From positions 248,001 through 312,000 of the forward strand of contig NZ_BMRN01000005.1 in NCBI RefSeq assembly GCF_014648655.1: a stretch of DNA of 64,000 bases, in the 5' to 3' direction. The DNA is from Streptomyces atratus. Its GTDB lineage: Bacteria > Actinomycetota > Actinomycetes > Streptomycetales > Streptomycetaceae. The position numbers and the translations under genes are program-made. The notes beneath the pieces were generated by a model. It was not told where the DNA came from. It did no database searches and was given only the letters and a program-made list of their open reading frames with translations. How positions within the stretch are numbered: position 1 is the first letter of the stretch; every line of letters begins with the position of its first letter. This document shows, piece by piece, positions 15,738-23,787 of this stretch.

Positions 15738-17240
15738 TCAGGCTGTTTCGACGACCATGGGCTCGGCGGCGACGGAGCGGCCGGTGGTGAAGTACGGCGA
15801 CTTCCTCACCCACTTGGCCCAGGCTGCCGCACCGACTCCGGACAGCAGCATGACGGCCGGGCAGAAGAGCATGAACCAGCCGTTGTCCGGGCTGATCTCG
15901 AAGTGGTCGGCGGAGGTGTAGAAGGACCAGCAGAGATAGCCGCCGAGGCCGAGGAGCACGGCGGCGGCGAGCACCGGGAGCACCACGGCCCGCAGGGCCT
16001 CGGACCGGCTCTCGCGCAGCGCCCCGCGGAAGCGCGCGGCGGCGGCCAGTGCGGTGAGCGCGTAGTACAGCGAGACGACGACACCGATCGCATTGACGGA
16101 GGCCAGGATGAGGTCGCCGACCTTCGGGATGACGAGTGAGGCGACGGCGATGGCGGCGGCGACACAGCCGACCGCGATGGTTCCGGCCGCCGGCGTCCCG
16201 TAGCGCGGGCTGATCCTGGTCCAGAACGCGCCGAGCGTGCGGTCGCGGCCCATCGCGAACATGCCGCGCACGGTGGGGATCACACCGGACTGGAGGGAAG
16301 CGACGGCGGAGAAGGTGAGGGCGATCAGCGGAAGTGCGGCGAGCGGCTGATGGGCGAGCCGGTCGCCGAAGTAGGTGAGTCCCTGGGCGCCATGACCGGT
16401 CAGCTCGTCCAGCGAGAGGACGCGCTGGAAGGCGAAGGAGCCGAGCAGGAAGAGACCGAGCATGGTGAACAGGGTGATGAGTCCGGCCCGGGAGGCGTCC
16501 TGCGGGTCGCGGATCTCCTCCGTGACGCTGAACGCCGATTCGAAGCCCCAGTAGCAGAAGACCGAGAGCAGAAGACCCTCGGCGAGCTGCTGTCCGGAGG
16601 GAATGGTGAACGGGTTGATCCAGTCGAGGCTGAACGGGTGCGGGCCGACGACCAGTCCGTACCCGCAGAAGCCGAGCAGAACGACGTATTCGAAGACGAG
16701 AAGGTATTTCTGCAGGCCGGCGGCGGACCGGATGCCGGTGATCGCGGTGAAGGTGACGGCGATCAGAACAACGATGCCCAGCGCGGTCGACTGGGCGGTG
16801 GAGTCCGGGTCGAGGTGGAGGCCGGCGAGGGTGTGCAGCCCTCCCTCGTCGGCGAGTTGGAGCAGGGCGGAGCCCGTGACGGTCGTGGTGTAGGAGAGGA
16901 AGACGATCGTGGAGACGATGCCGATCCAGCCGACGAGGAAGCCGAGCCAGGGGCTGAGGGAGCGGCCGACCCAGACATAGCCGCTGCCCATGTTCGGCTC
17001 GACCTTGTTGAGCCGGGAGTACGCGCCGGCGATACCCAGGATGGGCAGGAACGCGAGCAGCATGATGATCGGCAGATGCAGACCGACGGCGCCCGCGGTC
17101 ACGCCCAGCCCGATACCGATGCTGGAGGTGGCGGCGGTGGAGGAGGCGGCGATGACGAAGCCGTCCACGACACCGAGGCTCCTCTTCAGTGCCGCGGGTG
17201 CCGGTGGGTCACTGCCGTAGGGGGTGGGGGTGTCCGTCAC
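15738..17240 (-). CDS. APC-superfamily amino-acid permease
   Basis: 500 residues with about 12-14 hydrophobic helices. Typical APC segments are ASSTAATSSIGIGLGVTAGAVG in helix 1, the PNMGSGYVWVGRSLSPWLGF region, and FCYWGFESAFSVTEEIRDPQ near helix 6. It is most like permeases paired with amidohydrolases in Streptomyces. The substrate is unknown, perhaps an amino acid or amine released by the now-broken amidohydrolase. The GTG at 17240 follows AAGGAG at 6-base spacing. It is divergent from the TetR gene (99 bases), which probably controls it. Confidence 0.88.
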   Translation of the reverse strand: MTDTPTPYGSDPPAPAALKRSLGVVDGFVIAASSTAATSSIGIGLGVTAGAVGLHLPIIMLLAFLPILGIAGAYSRLNKVEPNMGSGYVWVGRSLSPWLGFLVGWIGIVSTIVFLSYTTTVTGSALLQLADEGGLHTLAGLHLDPDSTAQSTALGIVVLIAVTFTAITGIRSAAGLQKYLLVFEYVVLLGFCGYGLVVGPHPFSLDWINPFTIPSGQQLAEGLLLSVFCYWGFESAFSVTEEIRDPQDASRAGLITLFTMLGLFLLGSFAFQRVLSLDELTGHGAQGLTYFGDRLAHQPLAALPLIALTFSAVASLQSGVIPTVRGMFAMGRDRTLGAFWTRISPRYGTPAAGTIAVGCVAAAIAVASLVIPKVGDLILASVNAIGVVVSLYYALTALAAAARFRGALRESRSEALRAVVLPVLAAAVLLGLGGYLCWSFYTSADHFEISPDNGWFMLFCPAVMLLSGVGAAAWAKWVRKSPYFTTGRSVAAEPMVVETA

Positions 17241-17339
17241 GGTGGCTCCTTCGCCGAAGGGGGCTCTTCGGCCCCGATGGCGGCACATCGAACTCTCCGG
17301 CGGGTTCACACGTCAACGCTGTTGTCATAAGGTGCCGCC

Positions 17340-18062
17340 ATGAGCGCGAGCGAACGGGTGGTACCGGAGGGGGCGCGGCGCCGCAGGCGCCCCACCAAAC
17401 AGGGCACGGTGCTGTCCGAGCAGCTGATCGTGGAGACGGCGTTGCGGCTGATCGGGGAGCACGGGGCGGCGGCGCTCACCGTACGCCGGCTCGGTGCGGC
17501 TCTCGGCTGCGATCCCAGCGCGCTCTACCGGTACTTCCGGGACACGGACGAACTACTGCTCGCGGTGGCCGACGAGTTGATCGGCCGTACGCTGCGCACC
17601 TGGCGGCCGACGGGTGACTGGCGGGCCGATCTGCGCACCCTCGGCCTGCGGATGCACGCGGACTATCTGGCGCACCCCCAGGCGGCCACGCTGACCTGTG
17701 CCCGGGTGACCGGCCGGGCGCATGAGATCCGGTCCGTGGAGGCGATTCTCGGGGTGTTGCGCGGTGCGGGATTCCCGGATGCCGAGGCGGTGCGGATCTA
17801 CCACGTCTTCGTGGACCAGACGCTGTCGTTCGCTGCGCTGGACGCGTCCACGCTGGTGCTGTCGGAGCAGGCCCGCGCGCAGGAGGTACAGACCTGGCCG
17901 CAGACGTACGCCCGGCTTCCGGCCGATACCCATCCGAACATCGCGGCGACCGCCGGGGTGCTGGTCGCGGAGATGGACCGCAGCGGCTATCCCGCGGCGC
18001 TGGAGATGGTGCTGGCCGCGGCCGCGACCCGGCTGCAGCACGTACGTACGCCGGCACTGTAG
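17340..18062 (+). CDS. TetR-family regulator of the permease/amidohydrolase cluster
   Basis: 240 residues. The N-terminal HTH spans about residues 30-75 (VETALRLIGEHGAAALTVRRL, then LGCDPSALYRYFRDTDELL), preceded by a basic arm (RRRRRPTKQG). The C-terminal ligand domain is the tetracycline-repressor-like type. It is divergent from the permease gene, so autoregulation plus control of the permease is the natural guess. The inducer is unknown. Confidence 0.85.
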   Translation: MSASERVVPEGARRRRRPTKQGTVLSEQLIVETALRLIGEHGAAALTVRRLGAALGCDPSALYRYFRDTDELLLAVADELIGRTLRTWRPTGDWRADLRTLGLRMHADYLAHPQAATLTCARVTGRAHEIRSVEAILGVLRGAGFPDAEAVRIYHVFVDQTLSFAALDASTLVLSEQARAQEVQTWPQTYARLPADTHPNIAATAGVLVAEMDRSGYPAALEMVLAAAATRLQHVRTPAL

Positions 18063-18115
18063 GGACGGACCTCGGGGAGCGGGTACGTACGCGCGACACC
18101 GCCGCGGTACGGGCC

Positions 18116-18817
18116 TCAGGGTGCGAGCACGTCCAGCTCGTGCAGGGCGCCCACCGCGATCTCCTTCGTCAGCCGCTCCGCCGCCACCGTGTCGCCCTCG
18201 CGCACCGCTTCGGCGAGCCGGACGTGAAGGGTGACCGCGGCCGGGTCGGGGTCCTCGAACATCACCTGGTGGTGGGTGCGGCCCGCCAGGACCTCTGCGA
18301 CGACATCGCCGAGCCGCGCGAACATCTCGTTGCCGGAGGCGTTGAGCACGATCCGGTGGAACGCGATGTCGTGCTCCAGATAGCCCTCCAGCTGCTGGCC
18401 GCGCGAGGTCGCGACCATGCCGAGCGCGCACTCGGTGAGGGCAGCGCACTGCTCCGGGGTGGCGTTACGGGCGGCGAGCCCTGCCGCGACCGGTTCGATC
18501 GCCGAGCGGAGCACGGTCAGGGAGCGCAGCTGGCGCGGGCGGTCGGCGCCGGCCAGCCGCCACCGGATGACCTGCGGATCGTAGACATTCCACGCCTCGG
18601 TCGGCTGTACGGTCACGCCGACCCGGCGCCGGGACTCGACCAGGTGCATGGATTCGAGTACGCGGACCACTTCGCGTACGACCGTGCGCGAGACGTCGAA
18701 GCGCTGGGCCAGCTCGTCGGTACGCAGTACCTGCCCGGGCCGGTGCTCCCCCGCGGCGATCTCCAGACCCAGGGTGTCCAGCACGTGCGTATGCAGCCCA
18801 GGGCCCTGTGTGGTCAT
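18116..18817 (-). CDS. gntR: GntR/FadR-family repressor of gluconate utilisation
   Basis: 233 residues. The N-terminal winged helix spans about 8-75 (LGLEIAAGEHRPGQVLRTDEL, RFDVSRTVVREVVRVLESMHL), followed by an all-helical FCD domain with metal-type ligands in HDIAFHRIVL near 143. It is divergent from gntK-gntP, the standard arrangement for the Streptomyces gluconate operon. The start at the ATG in MTTQGPGLHTHVLDTLG is chosen over a GTG two codons upstream; neither has a good ribosome site. The predicted ligand is gluconate or 6-phosphogluconate. Confidence 0.87.
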   Translation of the reverse strand: MTTQGPGLHTHVLDTLGLEIAAGEHRPGQVLRTDELAQRFDVSRTVVREVVRVLESMHLVESRRRVGVTVQPTEAWNVYDPQVIRWRLAGADRPRQLRSLTVLRSAIEPVAAGLAARNATPEQCAALTECALGMVATSRGQQLEGYLEHDIAFHRIVLNASGNEMFARLGDVVAEVLAGRTHHQVMFEDPDPAAVTLHVRLAEAVREGDTVAAERLTKEIAVGALHELDVLAP

Positions 18818-18852
18818 GAGCACAGCCTACGGGGCACCCTTCGGGAAGAAAA

Positions 18853-18894
18853 AGTACGACGTTTATGTCACAGCATCTTGAATAAGTCGTACGT
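18853..18894. promoter_or_regulatory. Inverted repeat, candidate GntR operator in the gntR-gntK divergent region
   Basis: GTACGAC at 18854-18860 and its complement GTCGTAC at 18886-18892 are each flanked on the inside by AT-rich TTTAT/ATAA. The two arms are 25 bases apart in the intergenic region between gntR and gntK. Placement and AT content suit a paired GntR-family operator overlapping both promoters. Confidence 0.5.
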
Positions 18895-18961
18895 ATGAGT
18901 TTCAGTAGCGCGACGGACCGATGTCGAGGAAGACGTCGAAGAAGACAGCGAGGCACCACCA

Positions 18962-19471
18962 ATGAGCACCCCCCACGTCGTCGTGGTGATGGGCGTCGCA
19001 GGGACCGGCAAGACCACGATCGGCCCCCTGCTCGCCGCCGAACTCGGCGTTCCGTACGCCGAGGGCGATGACTTCCATCCCGCGGCGAACATCGCCAAGA
19101 TGTCGGCCGGTACCCCACTGGACGACTCCGACCGGTGGCCCTGGCTCGATGCGATCGGCCAGTGGGCGCACGGCCGGGCGGGGCTCGGCGGGGTGGTGAG
19201 CAGCTCGGCGCTCAAGCGGGTCTACCGGGACCGGCTGCGCGCCGAGGCCCCCGGTGCCGTCTTCCTCCATCTGACCGGCGACCGGGCTCTGATCGAGGAG
19301 CGCATGGCGGAGCGCAAGGGCCACTTCATGCCCACCGCACTGCTCGACTCGCAGTTCGCGACCCTGCAGCCGCTGCAGGAGGACGAGGCCGGAGTCTCGG
19401 TCGATGTGTCCGGCACCCCCGAAGAAATCACCCAGCGAGCCGTCGCCGCGTTGCGCCGGCTCGAAAGCTAA
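18962..19471 (+). CDS. gntK: Gluconokinase
   Basis: 169 residues, the usual size of thermoresistant-type gluconokinases. The P-loop MGVAGTGKTTIG is at residues 10-21. The substrate-site motif YAEGDDFHPAANIAKMSAGTPLDDSDRWPWL is near 32-62, and the lid region ERMAERKGHFMPTALLDSQFATLQ is near 113-137. It phosphorylates gluconate to 6-phosphogluconate for the pentose-phosphate pathway. It is the first gene of the gntK-gntP operon. Confidence 0.95.
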   Translation: MSTPHVVVVMGVAGTGKTTIGPLLAAELGVPYAEGDDFHPAANIAKMSAGTPLDDSDRWPWLDAIGQWAHGRAGLGGVVSSSALKRVYRDRLRAEAPGAVFLHLTGDRALIEERMAERKGHFMPTALLDSQFATLQPLQEDEAGVSVDVSGTPEEITQRAVAALRRLES

Positions 19472-19482
19472 GGATCACCACC

Positions 19483-20880
19483 GTGACCAGTCTCAGCGTC
19501 GAGATGCTGGCAGCGGATGCCGTCGAACCGATCACTTCGGCAGGCAACGCGCAGTTGGGCATCGCAGTCCTGGCGGGCATCGCCGTCATCGTTCTGCTCA
19601 TCACCAAGTTCAAGATGCACGCGTTTCTCGCGCTGACCATCGGCTCGCTGGCGCTCGGCTCGTTCGCCGGCGCCGCACCGGCCAAGACGATCGCCAGCTT
19701 CACCGCCGGCCTCGGCTCCACCGTCGCGGGTGTCGGTGTCCTCATCGCGCTCGGCGCCATTCTGGGCAAGCTGCTCGCCGACTCCGGCGGCGCGGACCAG
19801 ATCGTCGACACGATCCTCGCGAAGGCGAGCGGGCGGGCCATGCCGTGGGCGATGGTCTTGATCGCCTCGATCATCGGTCTGCCGCTGTTCTTCGAGGTCG
19901 GGATCGTGCTGATGATCCCGGTGGTGCTGCTCGTCGCCAAGCGCGGCAACTACTCCCTGATGCGGATCGGTATCCCGGCGCTGGCCGGACTCTCCGTGAT
20001 GCACGGGCTGATTCCGCCGCACCCCGGCCCGCTGGTGGCGATCGACGCCCTCGGCGCCAACCTCGGTGTCACGCTCGCGCTGGGTGTGCTGGTCGCCGTC
20101 CCGACCGTGATCATCGCGGGGCCGGTCTTCTCCCGCTACGCCGCGCGCTGGGTGGACATCGAGGCTCCGGAGAAGATGATTCCGCAGCGTCCTTCGGAGG
20201 ACCTGGACCGTCGGCCCAGCTTCGGCGCCACCCTGGCGACGATTCTGCTGCCCGTCGTGCTGATGCTGGTCAAGGCCCTGGTCGACATCGTCGTGGACGA
20301 CCCGGAGCAGGGTGTCCAGCGGGTCACCGATGTGATCGGCTCGCCGCTGATCGCGCTGCTCGCGGCCGTCATAGTCGGCATGTTCACGCTGGGCCGGGCG
20401 GCCGGTTTCACCAAGGGCCGGCTCTCCACCACCATCGAGAAGTCCCTCGCCCCGATCGCGGGTGTGCTGCTGATCGTGGGTGCGGGCGGCGGTTTCAAGC
20501 AGACCCTCATCGACGCCGGTGTGGGCCAGATGATCCTGGACTTCTCCAAGGACTGGTCGATACCCGCACTGCTGCTGGGCTGGCTGATCGCCGTCGCGAT
20601 CCGGCTCGCGACCGGTTCGGCGACCGTGGCCACCATCTCGGCGGCCGGTCTGGTCGCCCCGCTGGCAGCCGACATGTCGACCTCCCACGCCGCCCTGCTG
20701 GTCCTCGCCGTCGGCGCGGGCTCGCTCTTCTTCAGCCATGTCAACGACGCCGGGTTCTGGCTGGTGAAGGAGTACTTCGGCATGAACGTCGGCCAGACGG
20801 TGAAGACCTGGTCGGTGATGGAGACCATCATCTCCGTGGTCTCGCTGGCCTTCATCCTGCTGCTGTCGCTAGTCCTCTAG
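19483..20880 (+). CDS. gntP: Gluconate:H+ symporter, GntP family
   Basis: A 465-residue polytopic membrane protein with about 12-14 helices. It shows the GntP landmarks LFFEVGIVLMIPVV, HGLIPPHPGPLVAIDALGAN near 170, GFKQTLIDAG near 335, RLATGSATVATISAAGL near 370, and a C-terminal half ending FFSHVNDAGFWLVKEYFG. The GTG at 19483 lies 11 bases after the gntK stop, behind AAGGA, so the two are co-transcribed. It imports gluconate for GntK. Confidence 0.94.
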   Translation: MTSLSVEMLAADAVEPITSAGNAQLGIAVLAGIAVIVLLITKFKMHAFLALTIGSLALGSFAGAAPAKTIASFTAGLGSTVAGVGVLIALGAILGKLLADSGGADQIVDTILAKASGRAMPWAMVLIASIIGLPLFFEVGIVLMIPVVLLVAKRGNYSLMRIGIPALAGLSVMHGLIPPHPGPLVAIDALGANLGVTLALGVLVAVPTVIIAGPVFSRYAARWVDIEAPEKMIPQRPSEDLDRRPSFGATLATILLPVVLMLVKALVDIVVDDPEQGVQRVTDVIGSPLIALLAAVIVGMFTLGRAAGFTKGRLSTTIEKSLAPIAGVLLIVGAGGGFKQTLIDAGVGQMILDFSKDWSIPALLLGWLIAVAIRLATGSATVATISAAGLVAPLAADMSTSHAALLVLAVGAGSLFFSHVNDAGFWLVKEYFGMNVGQTVKTWSVMETIISVVSLAFILLLSLVL

Positions 20881-21555
20881 CGAGCGGCTGCCCGCACGGT
20901 CCTCCCCCCACAGCGCATGCTGTGACCGTGCCCAATGGCGCTCGACCGACCCGGTGCGCATGCCACGGCGTGCCTCCGGGTCGGCGAGCGCCATTGCCAT
21001 GTGCCCGGCCAGGACGATCCCGATCGCGAGCGCCAGCCAGTCGTGGACGAAGGTCGCGCTGGTGCGCCACATCAGCGGTGCGAGGCCGGTGAACCACATC
21101 AGCGCGCCGGTGCCGGTCATCACCAGCACCGCGCCCGCGATCCAGGCCGCGTACAGCTTCTGCCCGGCGTTGAACTTTCCGGCCGGACGCGCCTCGGGCC
21201 GGTGGTCGCGGCGCCATACGGCCCGCAGCCACTGACGGTCGTGCGGCCCGAAGCGGTTGAGCCGGGACAGGTCGGCCCGCAACGCCCGTGACAGCAGTCC
21301 GGCCAGGAACGGTACGGGGGTCAGCACCCCGGACCACTGGTGCACGGTGACCACCGTGTGGCGACGGCCGACGAGCTCGGCGAGCTGGGGCAGGTACAGA
21401 CACGCCGCACTCGCCACGCACAGCAGCATCAGCGTGGCCGTACTGCGGTGCACCCAGCGTTCCGCACCGCTGAAACGCCGTACACGCTCCGCGGGGTCAG
21501 GTGGTGGGGGCGTCGTCGCGGCCGTTGGACCGGCCGACCCAGGCGTCGACGTCAT
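20869..21555 (-). CDS. Membrane cytochrome b partner of the molybdopterin oxidoreductase
   Basis: 228 residues with four to five predicted membrane helices. Candidate haem-ligand histidines are in ERWVHRSTATLML near residue 32, VVTVHQWSGVLTPVPFLAGL near 66, and TFVHDWLALAIGIVLAGHMA near 160-180, as in the cytochrome b561/formate-dehydrogenase gamma group. The start at 21555 lies 59 bases inside the preceding gene but has a strong GGAGGAG at 7-base spacing. It probably accepts or donates electrons for the molybdopterin protein. Its stop overlaps the 3' end of the convergent gntP gene by 12 bases. Confidence 0.8.
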   Translation of the reverse strand: MTSTPGSAGPTAATTPPPPDPAERVRRFSGAERWVHRSTATLMLLCVASAACLYLPQLAELVGRRHTVVTVHQWSGVLTPVPFLAGLLSRALRADLSRLNRFGPHDRQWLRAVWRRDHRPEARPAGKFNAGQKLYAAWIAGAVLVMTGTGALMWFTGLAPLMWRTSATFVHDWLALAIGIVLAGHMAMALADPEARRGMRTGSVERHWARSQHALWGEDRAGSRSLED

Positions 21556-22222
21556 AGCCGAGCTCCTCCCAGTAGCCGGGCCGCACGGAGTCGGTGACGG
21601 TGATCCCGGAGAGCCATTTCGCCGACTTGTAGAAGTACATCGGGGCCACATAGAGCCGGACCGGACCGCCGTGGGAGTGGGCCAGCGGCCGGTCCTGCAT
21701 GCGCAGCGCGACCAGCACATCGGCGCGGCGGGCCTGCGCAAGGGTGAGGCTCTCGCTGTAGGCGCCGTCGAAGCAGGTGAAGCGAACGGCCTTCGCCCCG
21801 GGCCGTACGCCCGCCGCGTCCAGCAGCGCCGAGAGCCGTACCCCCTCGAAGGGGGTCTCGGGCACCCGCCAGCCGGTGACGCACTGGACATCGCGGACCG
21901 TACGGGTCTGCGGCAGCGCCTTCAGGGCGTCCAGGGTGTATGCGGCCGGGCTGTCGACCAGCCCGTCGACGGTCAGCCGGTAGTCGTCCGCACCTTTCTC
22001 CGGTACGGACGAGGCGACGGAGTAGTAGCGGAAGCCGCCGCCGTTGGGGAGCAGGCCGGTCAGGCCGGTGGGGTCCTTGTCGGCGACGGCGCCCAGCCCG
22101 GATTCCAGCGTGCGTTGCAGCACGGGCGCAGCAACGACTCCGGCGGCGCCGAGACCGAGCATGGCCAGGACGACACGGCGTCCCAGGGGTGTGCCTTCGG
22201 CGTCGGGAGGGCGACTGTTCAC
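21497..22222 (-). CDS. Molybdopterin-dependent oxidoreductase, sulfite-oxidase/MsrP fold
   Basis: 241 residues. A twin-arginine-like N-terminus (GRRVVLAMLGLGAAG) suggests export with cofactor through Tat. The conserved molybdenum-ligand cysteine is in VRDVQCVTGWRVPETPF near residue 118. The family motifs DYRLTVDGLV and GGPVRLYVAPMYFYKSAKWL are also present. The GTG at 22222 is the best start. It forms a two-gene operon with the overlapping cytochrome b gene. The substrate is unknown; sulfoxide repair or another oxyanion reduction is possible. Confidence 0.85.
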   Translation of the reverse strand: MNSRPPDAEGTPLGRRVVLAMLGLGAAGVVAAPVLQRTLESGLGAVADKDPTGLTGLLPNGGGFRYYSVASSVPEKGADDYRLTVDGLVDSPAAYTLDALKALPQTRTVRDVQCVTGWRVPETPFEGVRLSALLDAAGVRPGAKAVRFTCFDGAYSESLTLAQARRADVLVALRMQDRPLAHSHGGPVRLYVAPMYFYKSAKWLSGITVTDSVRPGYWEELGYDVDAWVGRSNGRDDAPTT

Positions 22223-22379
22223 CCGACCATTCGAGCATCTGCGGCCGCGGGTCACCAGGGGGGCGCGGGCACCTGCCCGTACCCGAGGTCAACTCTGCTC
22301 ATTCCCGGCACAGTTGACGAGCCCCGATCGGGTGCGCGTTCCGACGTCGCGCCCGGCCGGACATGTCAGAATTGGCACC

Positions 22380-22829
22380 ATGTCGAACCATGAACCCCTC
22401 AAGCCCTTTCTGCTCGCCTTTCCCGGGCCGCTCCGCGACCGGCTGGTGGGGGCGGTGCTCGCCGGTGACAAGGTGTCGACGACCGGGCTGCTCGCGGAGT
22501 ACGAGGCGGAGAAGGAGGAGCTGCCTCCGGTGGGTGAGCGGTCCGCGCTGATCGACTCGGACGGCCGGGAGATCGCGGTGCTGGAGGTGACGGAGGTGCG
22601 GGTGCTGCGCCTGGGCGACGTCGATCTTCAGCATGCGATCGACGAGGGCGAGGGCGACACCTCGGTGGCCGAGTGGCGTGCTGGTCACGAGAAGTTCTGG
22701 CACAGCCAGGAGATGCGGGAGGCGCTCGGCGACCCGGAGTTCACGGTAGACGACGACACCATGGTCGTCGCCGAACGGTTCCGGGTCGTCGAGCTGCTGG
22801 ATCCCGTCGTGGGCGCGGCACAACGGTAG
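22380..22829 (+). CDS. ASCH-domain protein
   Basis: 149 residues with the ASCH/PUA-like beta-barrel layout: FLLAFPGPLRDRLVGAVLAGDKVSTTGLLAEYE near residues 10-42, a GERSALIDSDGREIAVLEVTEV strand pair near 52-75, and a C-terminal strand MVVAERFRVVELL. ASCH proteins are thought to bind RNA; some hydrolyse modified cytidines. The WRAGHEKFWHSQEM segment is typical of the bacterial subgroup. No clear ribosome site is visible before the ATG. Confidence 0.8.
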   Translation: MSNHEPLKPFLLAFPGPLRDRLVGAVLAGDKVSTTGLLAEYEAEKEELPPVGERSALIDSDGREIAVLEVTEVRVLRLGDVDLQHAIDEGEGDTSVAEWRAGHEKFWHSQEMREALGDPEFTVDDDTMVVAERFRVVELLDPVVGAAQR

Positions 22830-23263
22830 GCGGAGCCCGCCGGGTCCTCTACGTCGGCGGGGCGGGGATCTCGCGGCAGAATGTTCATGCCGTGCGCATG
22901 TGCTCCGAAGGAGACACCGCCTGTCCCGACGGGGCCGACCAGTGGTTCCAGGGTCCAGGTCAGGCGGTCCTCGCCGTGCGGGCGCCGGTCGAGCGGCGGT
23001 CCCATCACCGCGTCGAGCCCGGACGGCAGTTGCGGACGGATCTCGCCGCTCGGCAAGCGGGCGTGTCAGACACCACGGGCCGGACGGGGCTCCGCGGGCA
23101 TCCTCCAGGACGTGGCCTGCGCCGATGTGAAGCCATCCGACCTGAGCCGCCGATGGGCCAGGCGTCATCGGGGACGCCGAGGACGGAGGCACGCTGGGCG
23201 TGCCGCCGGATCGTATCTTTCGGCCTTACGGAAGGGGGCAACTCAGACCCGCGCACGGGGTAG
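22830..23263. other. Gene-poor stretch with decayed coding sequence
   Basis: No convincing intact gene. On the minus strand an open stretch (roughly 23060-22820) reads like real protein (LDAVMGPPLDRRPHGEDRL, then LVGPVGTGGVSFGAHAHGMN) but has no proper start and no family I recognise. A second short coding-like piece reads QVGWLHIGAGHVLEDARG near 23150-23100. I take these as scraps of one or more deleted genes. Confidence 0.4.
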
Positions 23264-23707
23264 GGGCCCAGCCTCCTCCGCTCGGCCCTGGACCGGGCCC
23301 GGCTGCGCGGCCCGGAGCTGACCTTCGTGACGGACCTCGCGCCCTGGTACGTACGGGCCGAGCCGGCGGCGCTCGAACGCGCCCTCGTCAACGTCCTGGA
23401 CAACGCGGTGAAGTTCTCGCCGCCGCGGGGCACGGTCGAGGTGTCCCTGATGCGGGGCGAGTCGACCGTCCGCGACCACGGCCCCGGCATCTGCCCCGAC
23501 GAGCTCCCGCACGTCTTCGACCGCTTCTGGCGCTCCCCGTCGGCCCGCAGCCTCCCGGGCTCGGGCCTCGGCCTGTCGATCGTGGCCCGCACGGTCCACC
23601 ACGCGGGCGGCACGATCGCCCTCACCCCGGCGCAGGGCGGCGGGACGGTGGCGACGCTACGGCTGCCGGGGGCGCCGACGCCGCCGCCGGACGCGCCCCA
23701 CTCATGA
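23264..23707 (+). pseudogene. Sensor histidine kinase remnant (C-terminal ATPase domain only)
   Basis: In frame after a TAG at 23261: SALDRARLRGPELTFVTDL, then the HATPase_c N-box LERALVNVLDNAVKFSPPRG, G1 box RDHGPGI, F-box PHVFDRFWRSP and G2 box GSGLGLSIVARTV, ending at 23707. All ATP-binding boxes are intact, but the sensor, HAMP and phospho-acceptor His domains are gone, and there is no response-regulator gene. A GTG at 23327 could start a 126-residue ATPase-only peptide, but a deletion remnant of an MprB/CseC-like kinase is more likely. Confidence 0.85.
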
Positions 23708-23787
23708 CGAACTGCACCTGACTGCGTTCACACGGGGGCCGGGCATCCGCGTCACGACGGATACCCGGCCCCGGTGTCATCGCTGGA

